Below are positions 1 to 5,071 of a DNA stretch of 5,921 bases, in pieces. The translations under genes and the position numbers were made by a program. The notes beneath the pieces are model-generated. The model was not told the origin of the DNA, searched no databases, and saw only the letters and a list, made by a program, of their open reading frames with translations. The DNA is from DAOVFN01 sp964484305 (GTDB lineage Archaea; Aenigmatarchaeota; Aenigmatarchaeia; QMZP01): the NCBI GenBank assembly GCA_964484305.1, contig CAZAEI010000043.1:1-5921 (forward strand), written 5' to 3'. Each line of letters opens with the position of its first letter. Positions within the stretch are counted from its first letter, which is position 1.

Positions 1-3
1 CGG

Positions 4-56
4 GCGGGGCTATACGAACTTATCCTAAATCCCCGGGGGTTTCGATAAAGCCCCGC
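4..56. repeat. Strong nested inverted repeat at the left edge
   Basis: Positions 4-9 (GCGGGG) pair perfectly with 51-56 (CCCCGC). Inside this, 19-24 (CTTATC) pairs with 44-50 with one bulged base, and 27-32 pairs with 37-42 including one U-G pair, leaving a four-base loop at 33-36. Alternatively the outer stem can extend to 4-10/50-56. The structure is visible in the sequence, but its role is unknown. It could be the end of an RNA gene that begins left of the window, a terminator-like hairpin, or a DNA-binding site. It lies well upstream of the TATA box at 136, so it is not part of the following leaderless mRNA. Confidence 0.5.
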
Positions 57-81
57 TTGTAAATAACTGCTAACCTTGTTC

Positions 82-103
82 TCGGTGCAAACCATAACAC
101 CGA
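82..103. repeat. Perfect 6-bp inverted repeat upstream of the deacylase promoter
   Basis: TCGGTG at 82-87 and CACCGA at 98-103 are perfect inverted repeats separated by ten bases. The loop contains the start of AAACCATAAC (89-98), a ten-base word that recurs exactly at 140-149, overlapping the end of the TATA box. The arrangement could be an operator, but nothing in the sequence proves it. Confidence 0.35.
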
Positions 104-135
104 CCATAGTGAGACAGGCCCAGCTGCCCCAAAGG

Positions 136-143
136 ATATAAAC
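136..143 (+). promoter_or_regulatory. TATA box for the deacylase-nnrE operon
   Basis: ATATAAAC is centred about 25 bases before the ATG at 164. That is the usual archaeal distance from TATA box to transcription start, so the mRNA probably begins at or next to the start codon. No Shine-Dalgarno sequence lies before 164, which agrees with a leaderless message. Confidence 0.6.
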
Positions 144-163
144 CATAACCTCAATTATTGGAT

Positions 164-688
164 ATGGGAGAAGAAGGGCCTCAGAACGGGGAAGGGCCTG
201 ATAACAGCGATGTGGTTAGAGAGTCAATTCTGGCAGTCGAGGAGGCCATCGTGGGGGCCGGAATACCACTCGAGGTCAGGGAGTTCCCCGGGGGGACGAG
301 GACCTCCAGGGATGCGGCCGATGCCATAGGCTGTGACATCGGCCAGATTGCGAAGTCCATCGTGTTCAGGTGCGAAAAAAGCGGCGATGGAGTGCTTGTC
401 ATTGCCTCGGGGCCGAACAGGGTTGACATAGCCAAGCTCGAGAGGGAGACAGGAAAGGGCCCCCTCCGGATGATGGCGCCCGAGGATGTCAGGAGGCTGA
501 CAGGCTTTGCAGTGGGCGGCGTCCCGCCCGTTGGCCACAGGACAGGGCTGATTAAGCTCATTGACCAGGACCTCATGCAGCATGATATCTTGTGGGCGGC
601 CGCGGGCACGCCCAACTCGGTTCTTTCCATAATGCCCGGTGACCTGGTAAGGATAACATCCGGAAGGGTCGCAGATGTCAAGGAGTGA
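164..688 (+). CDS. YbaK/EbsC-family aminoacyl-tRNA deacylase
   Basis: This 174-residue cytoplasmic protein belongs to the YbaK/ProRS-editing (INS-like) superfamily, which hydrolyses mischarged aminoacyl-tRNAs such as Ala- or Cys-tRNAPro. Family signatures are clear: TRTSRDAA at 45-52; QIAKSIVF at 61-68, with Lys64 at the position of the conserved lysine; ASGPNRVD at 81-88; the GGVPPVGH loop at 118-125; and AAAGTPN at 145-151. The single domain is full length after a short acidic, Gly-rich N-terminus, and is not fused to ProRS. The ATG at 164 is preferred over an upstream TTG at 158 because the TATA box places transcription start at about 164. nnrE follows 22 bases after the stop, so the two are probably co-transcribed. 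The exact tRNA substrate cannot be read from sequence. The close match to the form common in bacteria hints at old transfer, which is inference. Confidence 0.9.
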   Translation: MGEEGPQNGEGPDNSDVVRESILAVEEAIVGAGIPLEVREFPGGTRTSRDAADAIGCDIGQIAKSIVFRCEKSGDGVLVIASGPNRVDIAKLERETGKGPLRMMAPEDVRRLTGFAVGGVPPVGHRTGLIKLIDQDLMQHDILWAAAGTPNSVLSIMPGDLVRITSGRVADVKE

Positions 689-696
689 TACACTCC

Positions 697-704
697 AAGG
701 AGGT
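697..704 (+). promoter_or_regulatory. Strong Shine-Dalgarno site of nnrE
   Basis: AAGGAGGT lies six bases before the ATG at 711. It fixes that codon as the start rather than the in-frame ATG at 675, which would overlap the end of the upstream gene. It also shows that this organism uses ribosome-binding sites for internal operon genes, in contrast to the leaderless first genes. Confidence 0.8.
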
Positions 705-710
705 TTCGAT

Positions 711-1427
711 ATGAAGACCGTCCCCTCTGTAACCCCTGAACAGATGGCCAAGATAGACAGGATAGTTGAGAATGAGTTTCATGTTTCTCCGGTCCAGCTC
801 ATGGAGAACGCCGGCCGGGCTGTTGCAGGGGTTGCCTGCAGCGCGTTCAGGCTTCCCATGAGGGTGGCAGTCCTTGCGGGAAAAGGTAATAATGGAGGGG
901 ACGGCCTTGTGGCAGCCAGGCACCTGCACAACAGGGGTGCGGAGGTTTCTGTGGTGCTTGTTGATAAGAATCTGAGGGGCCTCCCCCTGCAGCAGCTCAG
1001 GGCAGTGCAGGCCCTGGGAATAAGACCCGGGAGTGATTTAAAGGCCCTAGGGGACAAGCCGGACCTGATTATCGATGCCCTGCTCGGCTTCGGGGCCAGG
1101 GGCCCGCCTATGGGGATAGTGGCCAGGCTGATTGCTGATGGCGTGAGGCTGCAGGAGAAGGGCGTGCCTGTTCTCTGTGTTGATGCGCCCTCGGGCCTTG
1201 ACCTGGAGACAGGGAAATGGTTCTCACCGGCCTTCAGGGGCGCGGATGTTGTGACCCTGGGCCTGCCCAAAATGAACATGGTCGGCAACACCGGGATAAA
1301 GCGGCTATTTGTGGCCGACATCGGGATTCCCAGGGAGGCCTACATGCGGATAGGCATAGGGGTGCCTGCACTCTTTTCAGATAGGGATTATATTGAAATC
1401 ACTGCACAGCACGCCCTGGGCATCTGA
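711..1427 (+). CDS. nnrE: NAD(P)H-hydrate epimerase (YjeF N-terminal domain, stand-alone)
   Basis: This 238-residue cytoplasmic enzyme should interconvert R- and S-NAD(P)HX, the hydrated, inactive forms of NADH and NADPH, so that a partner dehydratase (NnrD) can restore the cofactor. The Rossmann-like YjeF_N domain fills the protein. Visible motifs are QLMENAGRAVA (29-39), the glycine-rich GKGNNGGDGL (57-66), IIDALLGFG (120-128) with Asp122, VDAPSGLD (157-164) with Asp158, and VTLGLPK (181-187). The length suits an epimerase alone; in many prokaryotes the domain is fused to the NnrD kinase-like domain. No NnrD domain follows here, so it must be encoded elsewhere or be missing. The start is set by the SD at 697-704. 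The gene is second in an operon with the tRNA deacylase, which makes this a small damage-repair and proofreading unit (inference). Confidence 0.93.
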   Translation: MKTVPSVTPEQMAKIDRIVENEFHVSPVQLMENAGRAVAGVACSAFRLPMRVAVLAGKGNNGGDGLVAARHLHNRGAEVSVVLVDKNLRGLPLQQLRAVQALGIRPGSDLKALGDKPDLIIDALLGFGARGPPMGIVARLIADGVRLQEKGVPVLCVDAPSGLDLETGKWFSPAFRGADVVTLGLPKMNMVGNTGIKRLFVADIGIPREAYMRIGIGVPALFSDRDYIEITAQHALGI

Positions 1428-1935
1428 GGAAGTGGCACTTAGGGTATAAAATGGTCCTGATATCAACATTTAGTTTTTTCACTGTCTTTTTGATATTTTC
1501 AATGGCCGTCTTGCTAACCCACCCATTGTCAAAATGCAAAGCAAGCGGTTTGAAACCAAGCCTCTTTGCAACAAGAATGGTATATGTGCTGTCTCTTCCC
1601 CCGCTCAACCTTACAATACATCCGTATTTATTCTTTTTGGCATGTTTTAATATCCTTTTTCTAATTTTATTGAATTGTTTTTTCCCATAGTTGTTGATAG
1701 GATATCTCTTATCTAATTTATAATGCAATGCGTATTGATTGCAAATCCCGTTTTTATCAAACCTTATACTTGGTATAGTTGTATCGCAAACGCATATGGT
1801 GCAGGTTTTCCTTCTTACCGTATATTCTGTATAATAGTTAATGTTGATAATGAACCTTACACAAAGAGTGCGAATGACAGGCTTATCGGAAAACGGAAAG
1901 TTCCTATCCTCAGGTTTAAAATACACGACTCCCAT
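1399..1935 (-). pseudogene. Truncated WbpG-type N-acetyl sugar amidotransferase remnant
   Basis: The open frame encodes 178 residues, of which only about 41-159 (1459-1815) resemble a known family: the PP-loop N-acetyl sugar amidotransferases (WbpG/PseA type), which aminate sugars for surface polysaccharide using ammonia from a partner. Visible are CTICVCDTT (45-53), FDKNGIC (59-65), the ATP-binding SGGRDS (111-116) and LALHFDNGW (131-139). Members are usually about 370 residues, so some two thirds at the C-terminus is missing; after residue 159 the frame runs through unrelated sequence into the end of nnrE. The fourth N-terminal cysteine, usual after GxCN, is Tyr68. Residues 1-40 look unrelated, and no convincing start, SD or promoter is seen. 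The region is strongly AT-rich, with AAA, ATA and TTT codons unlike its neighbours, which suggests acquired DNA now decaying. A short expressed protein is possible but unlikely. Confidence 0.7.
1474..1491 (+). terminator. Possible oligo-T terminator after nnrE
   Basis: Runs of six T (1474-1479) and five T (1487-1491) lie 47-64 bases after the nnrE stop on the coding strand. Archaeal RNA polymerase commonly terminates at such oligo-T tracts without a stable hairpin. The tracts lie in the AT-rich island and encode lysines of the remnant on the other strand, so they could be coincidental. Confidence 0.35.
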
Positions 1936-1950
1936 CGTCCCCGGGCCGGC

Positions 1951-2457
1951 CTACTCGGTCTCAAAGAACATCATGTCTATGAAGAAGGCCGCGGCCAGGA
2001 AGGCTATGACAAGCATGATTGCAGCGACCACTATAAGGGAGGAGTCCCAGGTTGAGACAAAGACGAGCATGAATATCCAGAAGGCCAGCAGGAAGGCCAC
2101 AAAGAAGGCGGCCAGGGAGAAGTATTTTTCCTTTGGTGTCCTACGCCTGGCCCGTAAGTAGGCGACACGCTCCTTCTTGGTCCAGGCCTTGGCGCGGGGC
2201 CTGTAGCGCTCGATGTCGCCTATGAAGTGGATTGTTATCTTGCTCTTCTTTTCTTCCTCATCCTTGCCCACTGACTTGACCTGGTAGCGGCCCTCCCCGT
2301 ACTCCCTGAGCAGGTGGGACTCTATCTTCTCCTTGTCAGAGAAGTCAAATGGTGGCGTTATGTCAGAGTAGACCGTCCTGTAGGGCCCCATGAGGTGGGG
2401 CCTCCTACCGTGCCTCTCCTTGAGCTCCCTCTTCTGGACTATGTAGCGCTTGGCCAT
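1951..2457 (-). CDS. Hypothetical protein with C-terminal two-helix membrane hairpin
   Basis: I do not recognise this 168-residue protein. Residues 1-110 are charged and presumably cytoplasmic: a basic N-terminus (1-20), a mixed segment, an acidic-basic run (65-73) and a strongly basic stretch (about 83-111). Two hydrophobic helices follow at about 113-135 and 140-160, joined by a short turn, ending in Phe-Phe-Glu-Thr-Glu. The basic stretch before the first helix predicts both ends inside the cell (positive-inside rule). The ATG at 2457 is chosen because GGTGA lies five bases before it; an in-frame TTG at 2496 would add 13 residues and run through a hairpin. The gene follows topA on the same strand after 170 bases, so it may be co-transcribed or have its own promoter. 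It converges with nnrE, with the AT-rich island between them. No function can be assigned. Confidence 0.8.
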   Translation of the reverse strand: MAKRYIVQKRELKERHGRRPHLMGPYRTVYSDITPPFDFSDKEKIESHLLREYGEGRYQVKSVGKDEEEKKSKITIHFIGDIERYRPRAKAWTKKERVAYLRARRRTPKEKYFSLAAFFVAFLLAFWIFMLVFVSTWDSSLIVVAAIMLVIAFLAAAFFIDMMFFETE

Positions 2458-2459
2458 TC

Positions 2460-2490
2460 CCTTCACCTTAACTGTTCGATTTGGTAAGCA
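2460..2490 (-). repeat. 31-base direct repeat, copy overlapping the membrane-protein ribosome-binding site
   Basis: This copy matches 2522-2552 at 29 of 31 bases; the two differences are adjacent (GA here, AG in the other, plus strand). Read on the minus strand, it ends with the AAGGTGAAGG that serves as ribosome-binding site for the ATG at 2457. The gap between copies is 2491-2521, also 31 bases. Confidence 0.85.
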
Positions 2491-2513
2491 CACCAAATCC
2501 GCCTTTCAGGCGG
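2479..2513 (-). promoter_or_regulatory. Two adjacent hairpins in the leader of the membrane-protein gene
   Basis: On the minus strand CCGCCT (2513-2508) pairs perfectly with AGGCGG (2504-2499) around a three-base loop. With no gap, ATTTGGT (2498-2492) then pairs perfectly with ACCAAAT (2485-2479) around a six-base loop. The pair ends 21 bases before the ATG at 2457, just upstream of the ribosome-binding site. This could be a cis-acting RNA element controlling translation. I do not recognise it as a known riboswitch. Confidence 0.45.
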
Positions 2514-2521
2514 CAGTCACT

Positions 2522-2552
2522 CCTTCACCTTAACTGTTCAGTTTGGTAAGCA
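2522..2552 (-). repeat. 31-base direct repeat, upstream copy
   Basis: This is the partner of the repeat at 2460-2490. On the minus strand it also ends in AAGGTGAAGG, followed by a tiny frame (GTG ACT GCC GCC TGA, 2520-2506). It contains the hyphenated palindrome AACTG-TT-CAGTT (2532-2543), which the two-base difference destroys in the other copy. Confidence 0.85.
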
Positions 2553-2597
2553 TGTTCTGGCCATCACATCGGGACGGTATGTACTCATTCGCTTTGC

Positions 2598-2615
2598 AAC
2601 AGGCCTGTTTAATTA
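2598..2615 (-). promoter_or_regulatory. Possible promoter with palindromic operator-like site
   Basis: On the minus strand a weak TATA-like TAATTAAA (2615-2608) is overlapped and followed by the perfect 12-base palindrome AACAGGCCTGTT (2609-2598). Transcription would start near 2586, giving a leader of roughly 130 bases for the gene at 2457. A palindrome between TATA box and start is a typical place for a repressor to act. The TATA match is poor, so read-through from topA is an equally good explanation. Confidence 0.3.
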
Positions 2616-2627
2616 TTGGAGAATCAG

Positions 2628-4802
2628 CTATTTAGATGTTTTTGCCTGCCTGCGTGTGCTCTTCTGGGTGTGCCCCGTGGAGTGTGCCCTCTTGTTCGCC
2701 TTGGATGTTGTATCCCTTGTGGTGCCCCTGGCCCTTGCAGGCTTCCTGGATTTGCCAGCGGCCTTGTCCCTGTAGTTGAATCCGCACTTCACGCAGAACC
2801 TCCAGGGCCTTCTCCCCCCGCCAGGCCTGACCTCTATGAGGTGGAGGCCGCACTTGCAAAGCTTGGGAATGGCCTGGATAAAGCCGTGCTGGGGCAGCGG
2901 GAAAGAATTGTGGCATTCAGGGTAGCTGGAGCAGCCCACAAAGCGCTTGCCTGTCCGGTGGGAGTGGATTATCCTCAGGGTCCCCTTGCCGCACTTGTCG
3001 CATGCCCCCACGGTGTGAATCTCCTTCTCGTGCTCCCTGACGGCCTTGAGCATGTGGTTTCCTATCTCCTTCTCGTGCTCCCTGAAGTCCTTGAGTATCC
3101 TTCCGAGTTCTGTCTCCGCATCCCTTATGGCATCCCCTCTCTTGAGCTTGCCTGCCTCGATTGCCTCCATCTCCTCCTCGAACCTCTTGGTGAGCTCCAC
3201 TGATATTATCTCAGGCGAGTGCTTCTCAAGCGCGCTCACCACAGCCTCGCCGAGCTCTGTAACCACGATGGACTTGTCCCTGATGTAGCTCCTGTCATAG
3301 AGGGTCTGGAGTATCTGGGCCCTCGTGGCCTTTGTTCCTAGATTATTCTCCTCCATCTCCTTGAGGATGCTGGCCTGGGAGTAGCGGCTCGGGGGCTCGG
3401 TCTGCTTGTCAAGCAGGTCCAGCTTCCTGTTCATGGCAGGGTCACCCTTCCTTATGTCAGGAAGGAGCTGCTCCTTTATGCCAAGGTAGGGCATATAGAA
3501 CTCCATCCAGTTGGCCTGGAGGGTCCTGATGCCGTGGGCAGCAAAGTCCTCGCCCTCTATCCTGATTAGCACCCGGGTCTGTTCCCTGACAGCCGGGTCC
3601 CCAAAAACCGCCATGAACCTTCTGACTATCATGTCATAGACCTTCCTCTGGTAGGAGGCGAGCTTCCTGGGCTTGTGGCCTGTGGGGAATATGGCGGGGT
3701 GTGCGGAGTCCTCCTTCTTGCCCTCGTTGGGCTTTAGGGCTGGCCTGGCAAGGAGCTTTCCGGCAAGCTCGCTGTATTCAAGCTGGCCTGAGAGCCTTTT
3801 CAGAATATCCCTGTAGCCTATCTTGGCTGGGAGCTTCTGGCTCGATGTCCTGGGATAGGATATTAGTGCGTGCTCATAGAGGTGCTGGGCAAAGTCAAGG
3901 GTCTGCTTTGGCGAGTACCCGAAGCGGGAATAGGCCTCCCTCTGGAGGCTGGTCAGGTCGAACGGGAAGGGGGGGTTCTGCCTGACCTCCCTCTTATCCA
4001 CTTCGGCCACGGTGCCGTCTTTTCCCCTGCACCTGTTGAGGATTGATTCTGCCTCCTCCCTCTTCCAGAACTTGTCCCTGACGTGGCTGGCCATGAGGCC
4101 CTTGCCGTCCACCTCGGCATTGAGCTCGAGCTCCCAGTAGGGCTTGGGCTTGAACGCCCCTATCTCTCTCTGCCTCTTCTCAAGTATGTTCAGGGTCGGA
4201 CCCTGAACCCTGCCTGTGGAGAGTATCCAGTATCCCCCCGTGTGCTCCAGGGAGAGTGTTAATGCCCTGGATATGTTGATTCCGAAGAGCCAGTCCATCT
4301 GGTGCCTGGTCAGGCCGGCCTCTATCTGGGGAAAGTCCAGGTGCGGGCTGGCCTTTTCATAGGCCTCGACAATGTCGCCGGGGGTCAGGGTGGAGAATTT
4401 CATCCTCCTGCCGTCCCTGGCCTTGCATATGAACCTGATTATATTAAAGGCAATTACGGACCCTTCAATATCATAATCGCATGCTGATACAAAGTCAGAG
4501 GCCCCCTTGACAAGGGCCTCGATGTTGCGGAAGTACTTGGTGGCCCACTTGTTGTTCTTCTCCTCGATTGTGGGTATCCATTTCACGTCAAAGACAGGAT
4601 AGCTCCACTTGGCCTTGGCCTCTGCCTCTGTGAGGACAAAGAGGTGACCCACCGCAGGGACTACCACTATATCCTTGCCCTTCCTTTTGAACCTGTAATG
4701 GGGGGCGTCCCTGCCCAGCTTTTTGGATTTTCCATCAGAAAGGGCCTCAGCTATACGCATTGCTGCGTTTGGCTTTTCCGCTATTATCAGGGTGTAGCCC
4801 AT
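2628..4802 (-). CDS. topA: DNA topoisomerase I, type IA, archaeal
   Basis: This 724-residue enzyme relaxes negatively supercoiled DNA by cutting one strand through a 5'-phosphotyrosine and passing the other. From the ATG: the Toprim domain starts with TLIIAEKP (Glu9) and carries the archaeal acidic motif CDYDIEG (Asp109, Asp111, Glu113) for Mg2+. The active site is LISYPRTSS with catalytic Tyr316 followed by Pro and Arg318. NLGTKATRAQIL lies near 487-498. A four-Cys zinc ribbon (601, 604, 624, 630) is followed by an atypical one (Cys649, 651, 670, 673, the first pair spaced CxC). The last 45 or so residues are a Lys/Arg/Thr-rich, probably disordered DNA-binding tail. An in-frame TTG at 4811 would add three residues, but the TATA box at 4823-4830 places transcription start at the ATG, so the message looks leaderless. 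No reverse gyrase helicase domain is present. Confidence 0.95.
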   Translation of the reverse strand: MGYTLIIAEKPNAAMRIAEALSDGKSKKLGRDAPHYRFKRKGKDIVVVPAVGHLFVLTEAEAKAKWSYPVFDVKWIPTIEEKNNKWATKYFRNIEALVKGASDFVSACDYDIEGSVIAFNIIRFICKARDGRRMKFSTLTPGDIVEAYEKASPHLDFPQIEAGLTRHQMDWLFGINISRALTLSLEHTGGYWILSTGRVQGPTLNILEKRQREIGAFKPKPYWELELNAEVDGKGLMASHVRDKFWKREEAESILNRCRGKDGTVAEVDKREVRQNPPFPFDLTSLQREAYSRFGYSPKQTLDFAQHLYEHALISYPRTSSQKLPAKIGYRDILKRLSGQLEYSELAGKLLARPALKPNEGKKEDSAHPAIFPTGHKPRKLASYQRKVYDMIVRRFMAVFGDPAVREQTRVLIRIEGEDFAAHGIRTLQANWMEFYMPYLGIKEQLLPDIRKGDPAMNRKLDLLDKQTEPPSRYSQASILKEMEENNLGTKATRAQILQTLYDRSYIRDKSIVVTELGEAVVSALEKHSPEIISVELTKRFEEEMEAIEAGKLKRGDAIRDAETELGRILKDFREHEKEIGNHMLKAVREHEKEIHTVGACDKCGKGTLRIIHSHRTGKRFVGCSSYPECHNSFPLPQHGFIQAIPKLCKCGLHLIEVRPGGGRRPWRFCVKCGFNYRDKAAGKSRKPARARGTTRDTTSKANKRAHSTGHTQKSTRRQAKTSK

Positions 4803-4822
4803 AAGATACAATTGGGCGTGTT

Positions 4823-4830
4823 CTTATAAA
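4823..4830 (-). promoter_or_regulatory. TATA box of topA
   Basis: TTTATAAG on the minus strand is centred about 25 bases before the ATG at 4802, predicting a leaderless transcript. It shares an 83-base divergent region with the promoter of the small Cys4 gene, so the two could be regulated together. Confidence 0.7.
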
Positions 4831-4855
4831 TGCTTCCTTTATCCGTAGGGAAAGC

Positions 4856-4863
4856 AATAAAAA
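4856..4863 (+). promoter_or_regulatory. TATA-like box of the small Cys4 gene
   Basis: AATAAAAA is centred about 26 bases before the ATG at 4886, again placing transcription start at the first codon. A short AAGGA at 4875-4879 could serve as ribosome-binding site if transcription starts further upstream. Confidence 0.5.
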
Positions 4864-4885
4864 GCATTTTCTACAAGGAATAACC

Positions 4886-5047
4886 ATGCCAGAGTGCAAG
4901 AAGTGCCCGTATTTCGTGAAGGAGGGCAAGAACCAGCTCAGGGCAGGCCGGGTAATTGTGGGTTTCTGCAAGCTCAGGCAGAAGCACATCTCTGACGTGT
5001 CTGTGAACCAGGCCCAGTGCAAGGACAAGGCAGTCATATCGCTGTGA
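4886..5047 (+). CDS. Small four-cysteine protein, probably metal-binding
   Basis: The 53-residue frame starts MPECKKCPYF and ends at TGA 5045-5047. Four cysteines (4, 7, 28, 45), the first two as CxxC followed by Pro, fit a single zinc site or an Fe-S cluster. The rest is Lys/Arg-rich and soluble, with no signal peptide or membrane helix. Coding is supported by GC-rich third positions and AAG/CAG/GTG codons like the neighbouring genes, a TATA-like box at the right distance, and a stop placed 24 bases before the convergent gene's stop. It is divergent from topA with only 83 bases between the start codons. I do not recognise the family with certainty. A role in nucleic-acid binding is suggested only by the Cys pattern, the basic charge and the neighbour, so it is inference. 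Confidence 0.75.
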   Translation: MPECKKCPYFVKEGKNQLRAGRVIVGFCKLRQKHISDVSVNQAQCKDKAVISL

Positions 5048-5071
5048 ATTTATGCATTAAAGTTATGGAGG

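Noticed and set aside
4..56. tRNA-like ends (GCGGGGC ... GCCCCGC) with a TTCGA-like segment
   Set aside because: At 53 bases it is too short, there is no anticodon arm, and no T-arm stem pairs around the TTCGA-like segment on either strand.
675..710. Upstream ATG for nnrE
   Set aside because: It overlaps the end of the deacylase gene, has no ribosome-binding site and adds residues not typical of the family; the SD at 697-704 points to 711.
181..1321. Long minus-strand frames opposite the deacylase and nnrE
   Set aside because: They are complements of two genes with clear family motifs and show low-complexity Pro/Ser-rich translations without start signals.
1443..1452. TATAAAA box on the plus strand after nnrE
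   Set aside because: Transcription would start near 1475 in the AT-rich island, where the only plus-strand frame is the complement of the amidotransferase remnant. AT-rich DNA gives such boxes by chance.
1841..2161. Plus-strand frame with many Lys and Ala residues across the island boundary
   Set aside because: It is the complement of the membrane-protein gene's C-terminus and the remnant, and shows no independent coding signal.
2460..2552. CRISPR-like pattern: two 31-base repeats around a 31-base spacer
   Set aside because: There are only two copies, one contains the ribosome-binding site of the adjacent gene, the spacer forms its own hairpin with the repeat, and no cas genes are present.
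2616..3203. 195-codon open frame on the plus strand inside topA
   Set aside because: It lies opposite the well-supported topA zinc-ribbon region; its Pro/Leu/Cys-rich translation is the usual shadow of a GC-rich gene, and it has no promoter or ribosome-binding site.
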